NCBI RefSeq assembly: GCF_038024125.1
Contig: NZ_CP150662.1
Coordinates: 1,691,501-1,755,500 of the forward strand
Length of the DNA: 64,000 bases
Direction of reading: 5' to 3'
DNA from: Polaribacter gangjinensis
GTDB taxonomy: Bacteria > Bacteroidota > Bacteroidia > Flavobacteriales > Flavobacteriaceae
Numbering within the stretch: the stretch's first letter is position 1; each line of letters opens with the position of its first letter. A program made the position numbers and the translations under genes. Shown here in pieces: positions 9,204 through 17,022 of this stretch. The notes under the pieces were generated by a model. That model saw only the letters and a program-made list of their open reading frames with translations. It searched no databases and was not told where the DNA came from.

Positions 9204-9250
9204 GTAAAAATAAAAAAACCAGCAAACAAAATGTGTTTACTGGTTTTAAA
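9204..9250 (-). terminator. Intrinsic terminator of the TonB receptor/DUF5689 operon
   Basis: On the minus strand AAAACCAGTAAAC pairs with GTTTGCTGGTTTT around an ACATTTT loop, followed by a U-rich tail (TTTTTTTATTTTT). It closes the operon ahead of mce. Confidence 0.8.
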
Positions 9251-9269
9251 AAATCAATTTTTGTTATTT

Positions 9270-10703
9270 TTATTTTCTAACTAATATCTTAAAATTATCA
9301 ACTTCATAAGTTCCATCAATCGTATCAGCTGCATTATCTCCTCCTATATATTTGAAAGCGATATGAGCTGTACCAGAAAATCCACTTAAGTCAATGGCAC
9401 CAGAATCAACCCAATTTTGGAAATTTTCACTTCTTGAAACAATATTTGCAGGAAGTTTTTGCCAAGTTGCAGAAGCTACATTTGCAGAATTTCCGTCCCA
9501 GTTTGTAGAAATTAACACCTCTAAAACACTTTCATCAGCAAAACTGTTAGAAGTTTGGAAATTTAAAAATTCTAAATCTTGCGCATCCAAATTAATTCCT
9601 GGAGAAATCATCCAAGAAATATTACTTGCATCACCAGATCTAAATGCTCCCATTGAAGCTATTTTAGAGTTTGGATTTCCTGAATCTGTAGAGGTTAAAA
9701 CTCTCCAATTAAAACGACCTATTTCTGTATAAGTAATCCAACCATTTCCTCCCAAAGGATTTGTAGATGTCATTGCTTCAAAATCCTCTTCGAAAACTGG
9801 TGTAAAATCGTTTGCATCTAATGGCGTACATCTTGCACCATCCATAACAACATCAGTAGGTTTATTTAATGCTAATACTAAATCACTACCATTAAATGTT
9901 TTTGAAACTACTGCAGCAATACTTCCACCACCTGCTGGTAAAACGCTAAATTTGAATTCTGCGAATGCACTTGTTTCTAGGATAAAATTGGTATAACCAA
10001 AACCATCACAACTTTCTAATAATCGTTGTGTATCAAAATCAGCAGTTGCATCTACATAAGTTTTACCTACTAAAGAGCTTGGAAATTGCGCATTTTCAAC
10101 CTTAACATAAAGACCAACATGACTATCGCTAATTTGTGAAAACTTTACAACTAATGGAATAATTTCTTCAGTATTTGCATTTCTAAACACATGAGCAGTT
10201 GTTTGATTTATAGTTAATGTTCCTAATCTTCCTGCAGAAAATTCTCCACCACCAATTGCAGTAACTCCATCTCCTGTTCTTACTTCACCAATGTACAAAT
10301 CTTTTAAACGAATATAAACTTCTCTTCCGATATTGAATTTGTTGTAAGAATCTACAAATTCTGTAACAACTTTGATAGCTGCTGTAGGATTTGAAGGAGC
10401 ATCTTGAATAAAAAATTCTTTAAAGAAATTTCCTGTTTGATCAGATGATGTTACATATCCTTTTACGTAAATATCAGAAGTAATTTGAGTTACTTGTCCA
10501 CTTACAAGTAATCCTTTTAAATTAGCAATAGAAATTTCGGTTAATGTACCTGCTGTAATATCTGCTTGGATTTTTGCAATTGCTGCATTCTCTTCAGTTC
10601 CTAATGCATTTGGAACCTCGAATTTTCCATCTTCTACACATGAAGTAAAAGAAATACCAGCTACAAATGCCAGCAATAAAATGATGAATTTAGTTGTTTT
10701 CAT
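9270..10703 (-). CDS. DUF5689 lipoprotein with C-terminal choice-of-anchor J-like domain
   Basis: The protein has 477 residues from the ATG at 10703. A lipoprotein signal, MKTTKFIILLLAFVAGISFTSC, has its lipidated Cys at 22, so the protein should be membrane anchored and probably surface exposed. Residues about 30-275 match my recollection of DUF5689, a Bacteroidota domain. Residues about 295-477 look like a choice-of-anchor J jelly-roll (GWITYTEIGRFNWRV, ISPGINLDAQDLEFLNFQ). The gene follows the TonB receptor by 20 nt and faces a secreted nuclease across a divergent promoter. I infer that it is the substrate-binding partner of the receptor, in place of a SusD. Confidence 0.85.
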   Translation of the reverse strand: MKTTKFIILLLAFVAGISFTSCVEDGKFEVPNALGTEENAAIAKIQADITAGTLTEISIANLKGLLVSGQVTQITSDIYVKGYVTSSDQTGNFFKEFFIQDAPSNPTAAIKVVTEFVDSYNKFNIGREVYIRLKDLYIGEVRTGDGVTAIGGGEFSAGRLGTLTINQTTAHVFRNANTEEIIPLVVKFSQISDSHVGLYVKVENAQFPSSLVGKTYVDATADFDTQRLLESCDGFGYTNFILETSAFAEFKFSVLPAGGGSIAAVVSKTFNGSDLVLALNKPTDVVMDGARCTPLDANDFTPVFEEDFEAMTSTNPLGGNGWITYTEIGRFNWRVLTSTDSGNPNSKIASMGAFRSGDASNISWMISPGINLDAQDLEFLNFQTSNSFADESVLEVLISTNWDGNSANVASATWQKLPANIVSRSENFQNWVDSGAIDLSGFSGTAHIAFKYIGGDNAADTIDGTYEVDNFKILVRK

Positions 10704-10723
10704 GTTCAATTATATTATATTTT

Positions 10724-13480
10724 TTAAAATCTTAAGTTTACGTTTAAAAAGTAAGTAGTGCCTCTACCGTACCAATATTTATTTCCAAAAACTGGAGTAT
10801 CTAGTGCTTTATCATCTCTTAATTGACGGAAGTTTGCGTTTCTTCCTTGTTCAAATCCACCAGATTTGTATTCTTGATTAAACAAGTTATTTACTGTTGC
10901 AAAAACACTGATAAATTTGTCACCTATTTTCCAAGATTTACCTCCCATTAAATTAACAACCATGTAGTCATCAAAACGTTCTTGTTGTAATAATTCTCTT
11001 GCTAATTCTGGATCATAATCAGCAAAAGGTAATCCATCAGCATCTGTGTAAAAATTACTTGATCTGTTTAAAGGAGCCACATCAACATAAATATTGCTGA
11101 AAAAATTTGTAGTTGCTCCAAAATACCAATAATCTGGGTCTCTGTATTCAAATCCAACTGAATAAGCGCTTTGTGGTCCTGCCGCTAATCTAAAATCTTT
11201 CAATTTAGATTCTCCGAAATTTTTTGATCCGTTTGTAAAACCAGCAATTTGAGTTTGTGAATTATCTTCGGATGTTAAATAAATATTTGGGTTGTTATCA
11301 TAAGTATATTGACCAATAGAAGCTGCTCCTTTTAACTTTATTGTTGGAGTAACTTGCGCTTCTAAACCCAATTCAACACCTAAGTGTTTTTTATCAATTC
11401 CACTTAATACTTCTTGAACAAATGCAGTATTATCTCCACCAATTCCATCAGCAAAATAAAAAGATATTTCTGTTGCATCTTGAATGTAAGTATAAAAACC
11501 AGTGATTCTTGAAGTTACTATTGGACTTCTTAAAATGTAGCTTGCATCTACAGAAAATATTTTTTCGCTTTGTAAGTTTTCAACAACGTTATTATTTTCT
11601 CTTGAATTTGAAAATGAATTTCTAATTGTTGGTGCTTGTGTCATATAAGCAACATTTGCATCTAATAAATGGCGTCCTGTGATTTTATACGTTGCACCAC
11701 CTTTCAATCCAAAATTAGTGAAATTCAATTTTTTTGATAATCCTAAAGAGTTATTTGGAAACCCACCATTTTGATACAATCCTTCTCTTTGATGAGTTGT
11801 TTGTGAAACAGATGCTGCTGCAAAGAAATCAACCTTATTATACTTAAATTGACTTTGAATAAATGCACTTGTTACATCAGAATTTAAATTGAAATTATAA
11901 CGAAACTTATCTCCAACACCAACAATTCTATTAGGATTTTGTAAGTTGTTTTGTTGTTGATTAGCATCTTCACCAAAATTATCAATATCTAAATAACCTA
12001 TTCCTCCTAATAAATCCATCACTTCAGCAAAATTACTAGAACGTAAGCGTTTGTATTCTAATTTTGCATTTAGTGTAATATTCTTGTTTATTTGAGAATT
12101 TAAAATTGAATTGAATGTAAATTGTTTATCATCATTTCTATCCTCATACAACACATAGGCATTTTGAATTCCAACTGAAGCATTTGTAATATTCGCATCA
12201 TAAATTCGATTCCAATCTATCTGACCATTATTCTGAAAATTTTGCAACGATTCATAAGCTCCTACTAAATTTTCGTTTCTAACAAAATAGCTTGGTAAAT
12301 TTTGATAATAAACCGGACTAGGATTTGCGCCACCATTAAAATCTAAACGGCTATTTCCAATTTTTCCGAATTGATAAGCAACGTTTGTATATATCGAAGT
12401 GTTTTCAGAAATATCCCAATAATGATTCAACATTAAAATAGGCTCTTCAACATCTTTTACTCTTGAGTTTGTTTTTCTACCATTTAAAAAACCCCAATAT
12501 TCATTATATCTTATGTCTTTTAAATCATATACTTCTTGAGTATTTGGAGAAGATTTTCCTCTTTTATTAGGTGCAAAAATTGAGGTAAAATTGATGCTAT
12601 GCTTTTTATTGATCTTTTTTTCAATTGAAGCAAATAATGAATATGCATCATAACTAGAACCTTCATTAAAACCCTCATTACCAGCTCTTCTACTTCCAGA
12701 AAAAGTAAAAGACCAACCATCTTCCATGATACCAGTTGAATAGGTTGCCATCATTCTGTGTACATAGCTTCTGTTAGATGAAGCGTATGAAATTCGAACT
12801 CCTGGACGCTGTTGAGACGCTCTTGTATTGATATTTGTTGAACCTAAAACTCCACCAAATGTATAATTAGAGGCACTTAATCCATTGTTAAATTCTTGAT
12901 TTCTAAGAACATCGTTTAAACCACCCCAATTACTCCATTGTGCTCTACCATCAAATAATTTGTTCATTTCAATACCATTAATTAGTACTTTTCCGTTTCC
13001 GGAATCCAATCCTTTGATACTAAAAAATGAAGAACTGAACTCAAAAGCAGCAGTTCTTAAAAAAATATCTTGTGTAGCTTGTAACAAACCCGCAATATTA
13101 TCTGCAGCACCACCATCATCATTTAACTCGTCATCAGTAATTGTAATTAAACTCAGGTCTAAATCTTCACTTAGGCTCTTATAAAATAAAATTGTCCCCA
13201 AATCAACTGTTTTACCAGATAATTCGATAGGAAAATTTTGAGTTTCATAACCTATTAACTTCATCTCTACAATATAACTTCCATTGGGCACATTTTTTAA
13301 ATTAAATACTCCATTAGCTCCTGTTGTTTGGCTAGAAGTTGTTGATAAAATTGTGACCAAAACACCTTGTAGAGGATTTTGAGAATCGCTATCAGTAACG
13401 ATTCCTTTTACAACGTTTTGAGCATTGACTCCTATTGCTAAGAACAATGAAAAAAACATTGGAAAAATAATTTTTCTCAT
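10724..13480 (-). CDS. TonB-dependent receptor with carboxypeptidase-like N-terminal domain
   Basis: This 918-residue outer membrane receptor takes up a ligand using TonB/proton-motive force. Signal peptide 1-20 (to INAQ/NVVKG) is followed by a carboxypeptidase regulatory-like domain (about 22-105: GIVTDSDSQNPLQGVLVTI). The plug lies at about 125-225 (KGLDSGNGKVLINGIEMNKLFDGRA), and the 22-strand barrel ends with YFLNVNLRF. No SusD gene is adjacent; the DUF5689 lipoprotein follows instead. The gene is divergent from a secreted endonuclease and shares with it an 11-bp repeat operator (13540-13571). The ligand is unproven; a phosphorylated nucleic-acid fragment or phosphate compound is my guess. 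Confidence 0.92.
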   Translation of the reverse strand: MRKIIFPMFFSLFLAIGVNAQNVVKGIVTDSDSQNPLQGVLVTILSTTSSQTTGANGVFNLKNVPNGSYIVEMKLIGYETQNFPIELSGKTVDLGTILFYKSLSEDLDLSLITITDDELNDDGGAADNIAGLLQATQDIFLRTAAFEFSSSFFSIKGLDSGNGKVLINGIEMNKLFDGRAQWSNWGGLNDVLRNQEFNNGLSASNYTFGGVLGSTNINTRASQQRPGVRISYASSNRSYVHRMMATYSTGIMEDGWSFTFSGSRRAGNEGFNEGSSYDAYSLFASIEKKINKKHSINFTSIFAPNKRGKSSPNTQEVYDLKDIRYNEYWGFLNGRKTNSRVKDVEEPILMLNHYWDISENTSIYTNVAYQFGKIGNSRLDFNGGANPSPVYYQNLPSYFVRNENLVGAYESLQNFQNNGQIDWNRIYDANITNASVGIQNAYVLYEDRNDDKQFTFNSILNSQINKNITLNAKLEYKRLRSSNFAEVMDLLGGIGYLDIDNFGEDANQQQNNLQNPNRIVGVGDKFRYNFNLNSDVTSAFIQSQFKYNKVDFFAAASVSQTTHQREGLYQNGGFPNNSLGLSKKLNFTNFGLKGGATYKITGRHLLDANVAYMTQAPTIRNSFSNSRENNNVVENLQSEKIFSVDASYILRSPIVTSRITGFYTYIQDATEISFYFADGIGGDNTAFVQEVLSGIDKKHLGVELGLEAQVTPTIKLKGAASIGQYTYDNNPNIYLTSEDNSQTQIAGFTNGSKNFGESKLKDFRLAAGPQSAYSVGFEYRDPDYWYFGATTNFFSNIYVDVAPLNRSSNFYTDADGLPFADYDPELARELLQQERFDDYMVVNLMGGKSWKIGDKFISVFATVNNLFNQEYKSGGFEQGRNANFRQLRDDKALDTPVFGNKYWYGRGTTYFLNVNLRF

Positions 13481-13523
13481 AAATGTTTGATTGATTTTTA
13501 AATTTTTTTTAACAAAATATCTG

Positions 13524-13531
13524 CAAATTTA
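13524..13531 (-). promoter_or_regulatory. Promoter -7 element (TAAATTTG) of the TonB receptor operon
   Basis: On the minus strand TAAATTTG matches TAnnTTTG exactly and lies 43 nt before the start at 13480. No TTTG -33 box is seen; a TAACAT repeat starting at 13557 (26 nt upstream of the element's first base) occupies that place. Confidence 0.65.
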
Positions 13532-13539
13532 ACTATTTT

Positions 13540-13571
13540 TAACAAATGCTAATGTTAAAATAACATCATAT
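13540..13571. promoter_or_regulatory. Divergent 11-bp-phased TAACAT operator (candidate PHO-type box)
   Basis: Plus strand: TAACAA (13540), TAATGT (13550) and TAACAT (13561), the last starting exactly 25 nt before the endonuclease -7 element. Minus strand: TGATGT (13568) and TAACAT (13557), 11 bp apart, the last 26 nt before the receptor -7 element. The centre is a perfect inverted repeat ATGTTA-AAA-TAACAT. The same arrangement occurs at 37.8 kb and 40.6-40.8 kb. Half-site phasing and position over the -33 region are as for OmpR/PhoB-type activators. Confidence 0.6.
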
Positions 13572-13585
13572 AATTAATTGTTTTA

Positions 13586-13593
13586 TAAGTTTG
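13586..13593 (+). promoter_or_regulatory. Promoter -7 element (TAAGTTTG) of the secreted endonuclease
   Basis: TAAGTTTG matches TAnnTTTG and is 18 nt before the ATG at 13612. The following GCAGCATAAA also follows the -7 element of the lipoprotein gene at 37742. Confidence 0.65.
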
Positions 13594-13611
13594 CAGCATA
13601 AATTCGGATAA

Positions 13612-14667
13612 ATGAAAAAACAAATGCTTTTCGGTGTCATTTTTTTTATGGCATTTTCAATTCTTTCTTCTCAAGAAAAAGGAAAACAATACAATATAAG
13701 AACGATTGCTTTTTACAATTTAGAAAATCTGTACGATACCATTAATGACGAAACTATCAATGATGAGGCTAGTCCAATGATGGAATTAAAGTCAAATAAA
13801 TCAAAAGTTTATTGGCAAAAAATAAATAACATGGCAAGTGTAATTGCTCAAATTGGCGCTGAAAAAGCCAATACTGGTCCTTCAATTATTGGTGTTTCTG
13901 AAATTGAAAATTTAAGTGTTTTAGAAGATTTGGTAAAATCTGAACATTTATCAAAAATGGATTATGGAATCATACATTATGATTCTCCTGATAAAAGAGG
14001 AATTGATGTAGCATTGTTATATCAAAAAAGATATTTTAAACCTGTGTATCATGAAGCAATTAATCCAAATATTTATAGAGATGGTTACAAAGTATACACT
14101 AGAGACCAGCTTTTAGTTTCGGGGTATTTGGATGATGAATTGATTCACGTAATTGTAAATCACTGGCCTTCTAGAAGTGGTGGTGAAGCAAAAAGTAGGC
14201 CTTCACGTGAAAAAGCGGCTTACCAAAACACCAAAATTATTGAGCAAGTTCGTGAAAAAGACCCTAATGCAAAGATTTTAATCATGGGTGATTTTAACGA
14301 TGACCCAACCAACTCGAGTTTTAAAAATGTGTTGAAAACCCAAGGAAAAAAAGAAGATGTAACTGAAAATGATATTTTTAATCCTTATGAAGAAATGCAT
14401 AAAAAAGGATATAATACACTAGGTTACCGAGACAACATCAACTTATTTGATATGGTTTTGATTTCTGAACCTTTACTAAATAAAGGTGAGAATGATTTTT
14501 CAACTTACAAAATGTTTAAAGCAATGATTTTTAATCAACGATTTTTAACAGGGCGAACAGGACAGTATAAAGGATATCCTTTTAGAAGTTTTGCTGATGG
14601 TGGTTTTACAGGAGGTTATTCAGATCATTATCCTGTGTATATTTATTTGATTAAAGAACGAAAATAA
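13612..14667 (+). CDS. Secreted endonuclease/exonuclease/phosphatase family protein
   Basis: The 351-residue protein starts with a signal peptide (MKKQMLFGVIFFMAFSILSSQ), so it acts in the periplasm or outside the cell. It has the Mg-dependent EEP fold: FYNLENLYDT (about 33-42), VSEIENLSVLEDLV with the metal-binding Glu, VNHWPSRSGG (about 184-193), the catalytic GDFNDDPTNSS (about 226-236) and the final SDHYPVYI with its His. Such enzymes cut DNA/RNA or phosphodiesters. It is divergent from the TonB receptor/DUF5689 pair and shares an operator with it, consistent with scavenging phosphate or nucleosides from extracellular nucleic acid (inference). Confidence 0.88.
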   Translation: MKKQMLFGVIFFMAFSILSSQEKGKQYNIRTIAFYNLENLYDTINDETINDEASPMMELKSNKSKVYWQKINNMASVIAQIGAEKANTGPSIIGVSEIENLSVLEDLVKSEHLSKMDYGIIHYDSPDKRGIDVALLYQKRYFKPVYHEAINPNIYRDGYKVYTRDQLLVSGYLDDELIHVIVNHWPSRSGGEAKSRPSREKAAYQNTKIIEQVREKDPNAKILIMGDFNDDPTNSSFKNVLKTQGKKEDVTENDIFNPYEEMHKKGYNTLGYRDNINLFDMVLISEPLLNKGENDFSTYKMFKAMIFNQRFLTGRTGQYKGYPFRSFADGGFTGGYSDHYPVYIYLIKERK

Positions 14668-14693
14668 TAAGAAACTGATTTTTCAAAAACAAA

Positions 14694-14727
14694 AACCCCA
14701 TAATTATAAAATTATGGGGTTTTTTTG
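14694..14727. terminator. Bidirectional terminator between endonuclease and rng
   Basis: AACCCCATAATT pairs perfectly with AATTATGGGGTT (12 bp) around an ATAA loop. A T-run follows on the plus strand and an A-run precedes, so the hairpin can stop both convergent genes. Confidence 0.85.
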
Positions 14728-14747
14728 ATAAAAAATTATTGCCTTTT

Positions 14748-16307
14748 TTACACTACAGATTTTTCTTCTTCCGAAATGAATTCGTAATGTAAGTATGTGT
14801 AAGCATCTCTAGGTATAATTGAAATCCACTTTTTGTGTTTTAAATACCATTTAAAACGAATAGAATTTACTCCTTTTGTTAGATAAGCTGCAATAAAAGG
14901 ATGAATGTGTAATTGAATCTTCTTGTTGGTTGATTTATTGCTTTTTAAATTATAGAGAAGTTTCTCTAAATCAGCTTCTATTTTGTCTAACAAAACAATG
15001 GGAGCTTCTACTTGTTGTCCGTTTCCATTCGGATCAGTTTCGGTAGTTTGTATACTCAATTCAGGTCTAACCCTTTGTCTTGTAATTTGTACCAATCCAA
15101 ATTTGCTGGGTGGTAAAATTTTGTGTTTTGTTCTGTCTAATGACATGGCCTCTTTTAAGTGCTGATACAATTTGTTTCTGTTATCAGCATTATGCATATC
15201 AATAAAATCAACTACAATAATGCCTCCCATATCACGCAATTGTAACTGACGTGCTATTTCTGTGGCTGCAATTAAATTTACTTCTAAGGCTGTTTCTTCT
15301 TGAGAACCTGCTTTGTTAGAACGGTTTCCGCTATTAACATCAATAACATGTAACGCTTCTGTGTGCTCTATTACTAAATAAGCACCTTTACTCATTGACA
15401 CAGTTTTGCCAAATGAAGTTTTAATTTGTCTTTCTATGCCATATTTTTCAAAAATTGGCACTTGTGCGTTGTGTAGCGTCACGATTTTTTCTTTTTCAGG
15501 ATAAATTTCTTGTAAATACTCTTTAATTTCATCGTAAAGAGTTTCATCATTAGTTACAATACTTGTAAAAGAATCATTCATTACATCTCTAAGAATTGAA
15601 GATGCTCTGTTTAGTTCGCTTAAAATTTTGGTTGGTGTGTTTGTGTTTGCAATTCTTTTGCACATTGTTTTCCAGCGCTCTAATGAATTTTGCAAATCTT
15701 TGTCTAACTCTGCTACTTTTTTACCTTCTGCAACAGTTCTTAAAATAACACCAAAACCTTTAGGTTTGATGCTTTTTGCCAATCTTTTTAAACGTTCTTT
15801 TTCTTCTGGATCTTCAATTTTCTGCGAAACTGAAACTCGGTTAGAAAATGGAACTAACACCAAATATCTGCCTGCAATAGACAGCTCAGAACTAAGTCTT
15901 GGACCTTTGGTTGAAATGGGCTCTTTTACAATTTGAACTAATAAATTTTGTCCTGTTTTTAAAACATCACTGATACTACCGTCTTTGTTGATGTCTTCTT
16001 GGAATTGGAAATTTTTAAAAGTGAATTCTTTATACTTACCTGTGCTTACTTTCTTAATGAAAGAGTTTAATGAGTTTACTTGCGGACCTAAATCATGATA
16101 ATGTAAAAATCCGTCTTTTGGAAATCCAACATTTACAAAGGCTGCATTTAAACCTGTTAACACTTTTCCTATTTTAGCTAAAAAAATATCGCCAACAGAA
16201 AATTTGTTACCAGTTGTTTCATTATTCAATTCAATAAGTTTTCCATCTCTTAATAAGGCAAAATCAATATCAGCTGAATTGGAACGAATGATTAATTCTG
16301 TTTTCAT
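14748..16307 (-). CDS. rng: Ribonuclease E/G family endoribonuclease (RNase G-like)
   Basis: This single-strand-specific endoribonuclease takes part in rRNA maturation and mRNA decay. The 519 residues include the S1 domain (about 38-130, with an insert at 80-115), the 5'-sensor region, and the DNase-I-like catalytic part with HVIDVNSG (D323) and VVDFIDMH (D367), the two Mg ligands. The zinc-link cysteines of E. coli RNase E/G (CPxCxGxG) are replaced by TETDPNGNG (422-430). There is no RNase E-type C-terminal scaffold, so this is the short RNase G form. The leader folds into three hairpins (16326-16397). Confidence 0.93.
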   Translation of the reverse strand: MKTELIIRSNSADIDFALLRDGKLIELNNETTGNKFSVGDIFLAKIGKVLTGLNAAFVNVGFPKDGFLHYHDLGPQVNSLNSFIKKVSTGKYKEFTFKNFQFQEDINKDGSISDVLKTGQNLLVQIVKEPISTKGPRLSSELSIAGRYLVLVPFSNRVSVSQKIEDPEEKERLKRLAKSIKPKGFGVILRTVAEGKKVAELDKDLQNSLERWKTMCKRIANTNTPTKILSELNRASSILRDVMNDSFTSIVTNDETLYDEIKEYLQEIYPEKEKIVTLHNAQVPIFEKYGIERQIKTSFGKTVSMSKGAYLVIEHTEALHVIDVNSGNRSNKAGSQEETALEVNLIAATEIARQLQLRDMGGIIVVDFIDMHNADNRNKLYQHLKEAMSLDRTKHKILPPSKFGLVQITRQRVRPELSIQTTETDPNGNGQQVEAPIVLLDKIEADLEKLLYNLKSNKSTNKKIQLHIHPFIAAYLTKGVNSIRFKWYLKHKKWISIIPRDAYTYLHYEFISEEEKSVV

Positions 16308-16325
16308 ACTGAACAGGATTTAACT

Positions 16326-16397
16326 CTACACTTTACAGTGCAGATGGATTAATATTGTCAGGTATTTATAATACCATTTGAGGTTTTTCGTAACCTC
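16326..16397 (-). other. Three tandem stem-loops in the rng 5' leader
   Basis: Read in the rng direction: GAGGUU/AACCUC (16380-16397), GGUAU/AUACC (16361-16375) and CUGCACU/AGUGUAG (16326-16343). The last has a GUAA tetraloop of the stable GNRA class. Its stem contains a G-U pair that works only as RNA on the minus strand. They fill the 147-nt gap before the rng ATG, where no promoter is seen. RNase E in E. coli autoregulates through leader hairpins; the same role here is inference. Confidence 0.5.
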
Positions 16398-16437
16398 GAT
16401 GTCAATGAACTTTTTGCTTTTCGCTAAACTATAAACG

Positions 16438-16463
16438 AAAAAGTAAGCTAAAGCTTACTTTTT
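16438..16463 (-). terminator. Hairpin with A/U flanks overlapping the stop of the mS38-like gene
   Basis: AAGTAAGCT (16441-16449) pairs with AGCTTACTT (16452-16460), flanked by A5 and T5, and includes the stop codon. It looks like a weak intrinsic terminator or processing hairpin upstream of rng. Confidence 0.5.
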
Positions 16464-16547
16464 CTTCTTATGTCTATTTGCTCTTGCTCTCTTTTTTCTT
16501 TTGTGAGTTGAGATTTTTGATCTCTTTCTTTTTTTACCACTTGGCAT
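16455..16547 (-). CDS. 30-residue basic peptide, mS38/COX24-domain-like ribosomal protein
   Basis: The frame from ATG at 16547 encodes 30 residues, MPSGKKRKRSKISTHKRKKR then ARANRHKKKK, with about 17 Lys/Arg. This matches my recollection of the short Bacteroidota proteins annotated as AURKAIP1/COX24 domain proteins. The equivalent in mitochondria, mS38, is a small ribosomal subunit protein near the decoding site. The KxKxHKxxKRxxR pattern is the family core. It lies 54 nt downstream of hup and is probably transcribed from the strong hup promoter. A ribosomal role is inferred from composition and family; the coding call itself is strong. Confidence 0.8.
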   Translation of the reverse strand: MPSGKKRKRSKISTHKRKKRARANRHKKKK

Positions 16548-16601
16548 AATTGCTTGCTGTTTTGTATAAAACCTTTCAGAAGGTTTTGAGTTTGTATTTG
16601 A

Positions 16602-16892
16602 TTATTTTACTACAACTTTGTTTTTTACTCCTTCAGTAAACGTTTTTGCTGGTTTAAAAGATGGAATATTGTGAGCTGGAATTTTAATAGTAGTGTTTTT
16701 TGAAATATTTCTACCTGTTTTTTCTGCTCTAGTTTTGATGATAAAACTACCAAAACCTCTTAAATACACATTGTCTCCTTGTTCTAATGCACCTTTCACT
16801 TCAGCCATAAAAGATTCAACTACGTTTAAAACGTCTGTTTTTTCAATTCCTGATTTGTCTGAAATTTTAGATACGATATCTGCTTTCGTCAT
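16602..16892 (-). CDS. hup: HU family DNA-binding protein
   Basis: This 96-residue nucleoid protein bends and compacts DNA as a dimer. The HU/IHF fold is clear: helices MTKADIVSKISDKSGIEKTD and VLNVVESFMAEVKGALEQGD (1-40), then YLRGFGSFIIKTRAEKTGRN (about 43-62), the DNA-binding arm with IKIPAHNIPSFKP (about 69-81), and a final helix. The proline at the arm tip that intercalates into DNA is present. It has a textbook strong promoter at 16932-16960 and is followed by the mS38-like gene. Confidence 0.95.
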   Translation of the reverse strand: MTKADIVSKISDKSGIEKTDVLNVVESFMAEVKGALEQGDNVYLRGFGSFIIKTRAEKTGRNISKNTTIKIPAHNIPSFKPAKTFTEGVKNKVVVK

Positions 16893-16931
16893 GATTCTAT
16901 TTTTATTAAATTATTTTCAAAAATGCGGATG

Positions 16932-16960
16932 CAAATATATGATAATTAATCTATTCCAAA
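16932..16960 (-). promoter_or_regulatory. Strong Bacteroidota promoter of hup
   Basis: On the minus strand TTTG (16957-16960), a 17-bp spacer, then TATATTTG (16932-16939), matching both -33 and -7 consensus elements. The start codon is 40 nt downstream. The sequence from the -7 element onward, TATATTTGCATCCGCATTTT, is nearly the same as in the rplU promoter. Confidence 0.8.
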
Positions 16961-16996
16961 AAAATAAACCTTTAAAATTATCTGAATTTTAAACCG

Positions 16997-17004
16997 TAGT
17001 TTTG
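16997..17004 (+). promoter_or_regulatory. Promoter -7 element (TAGTTTTG) for mutY
   Basis: TAGTTTTG fits TAnnTTTG and lies 18 nt before the ATG at 17023. It overlaps an in-frame TTG at 17002, which therefore cannot be the start. Confidence 0.6.
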
Positions 17005-17022
17005 CAAACCAATTTTTTACAA

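Noticed and set aside
12520..12720. Minus-strand frame inside the TonB receptor gene, and many similar frames antisense to large genes
   Set aside because: They lie within strong coding genes in another frame, lack promoters and have biased, non-protein-like composition.
17002..17022. TTG start seven codons upstream of the mutY ATG
   Set aside because: This TTG is part of the TAGTTTTG promoter -7 element, so transcription begins downstream of it.
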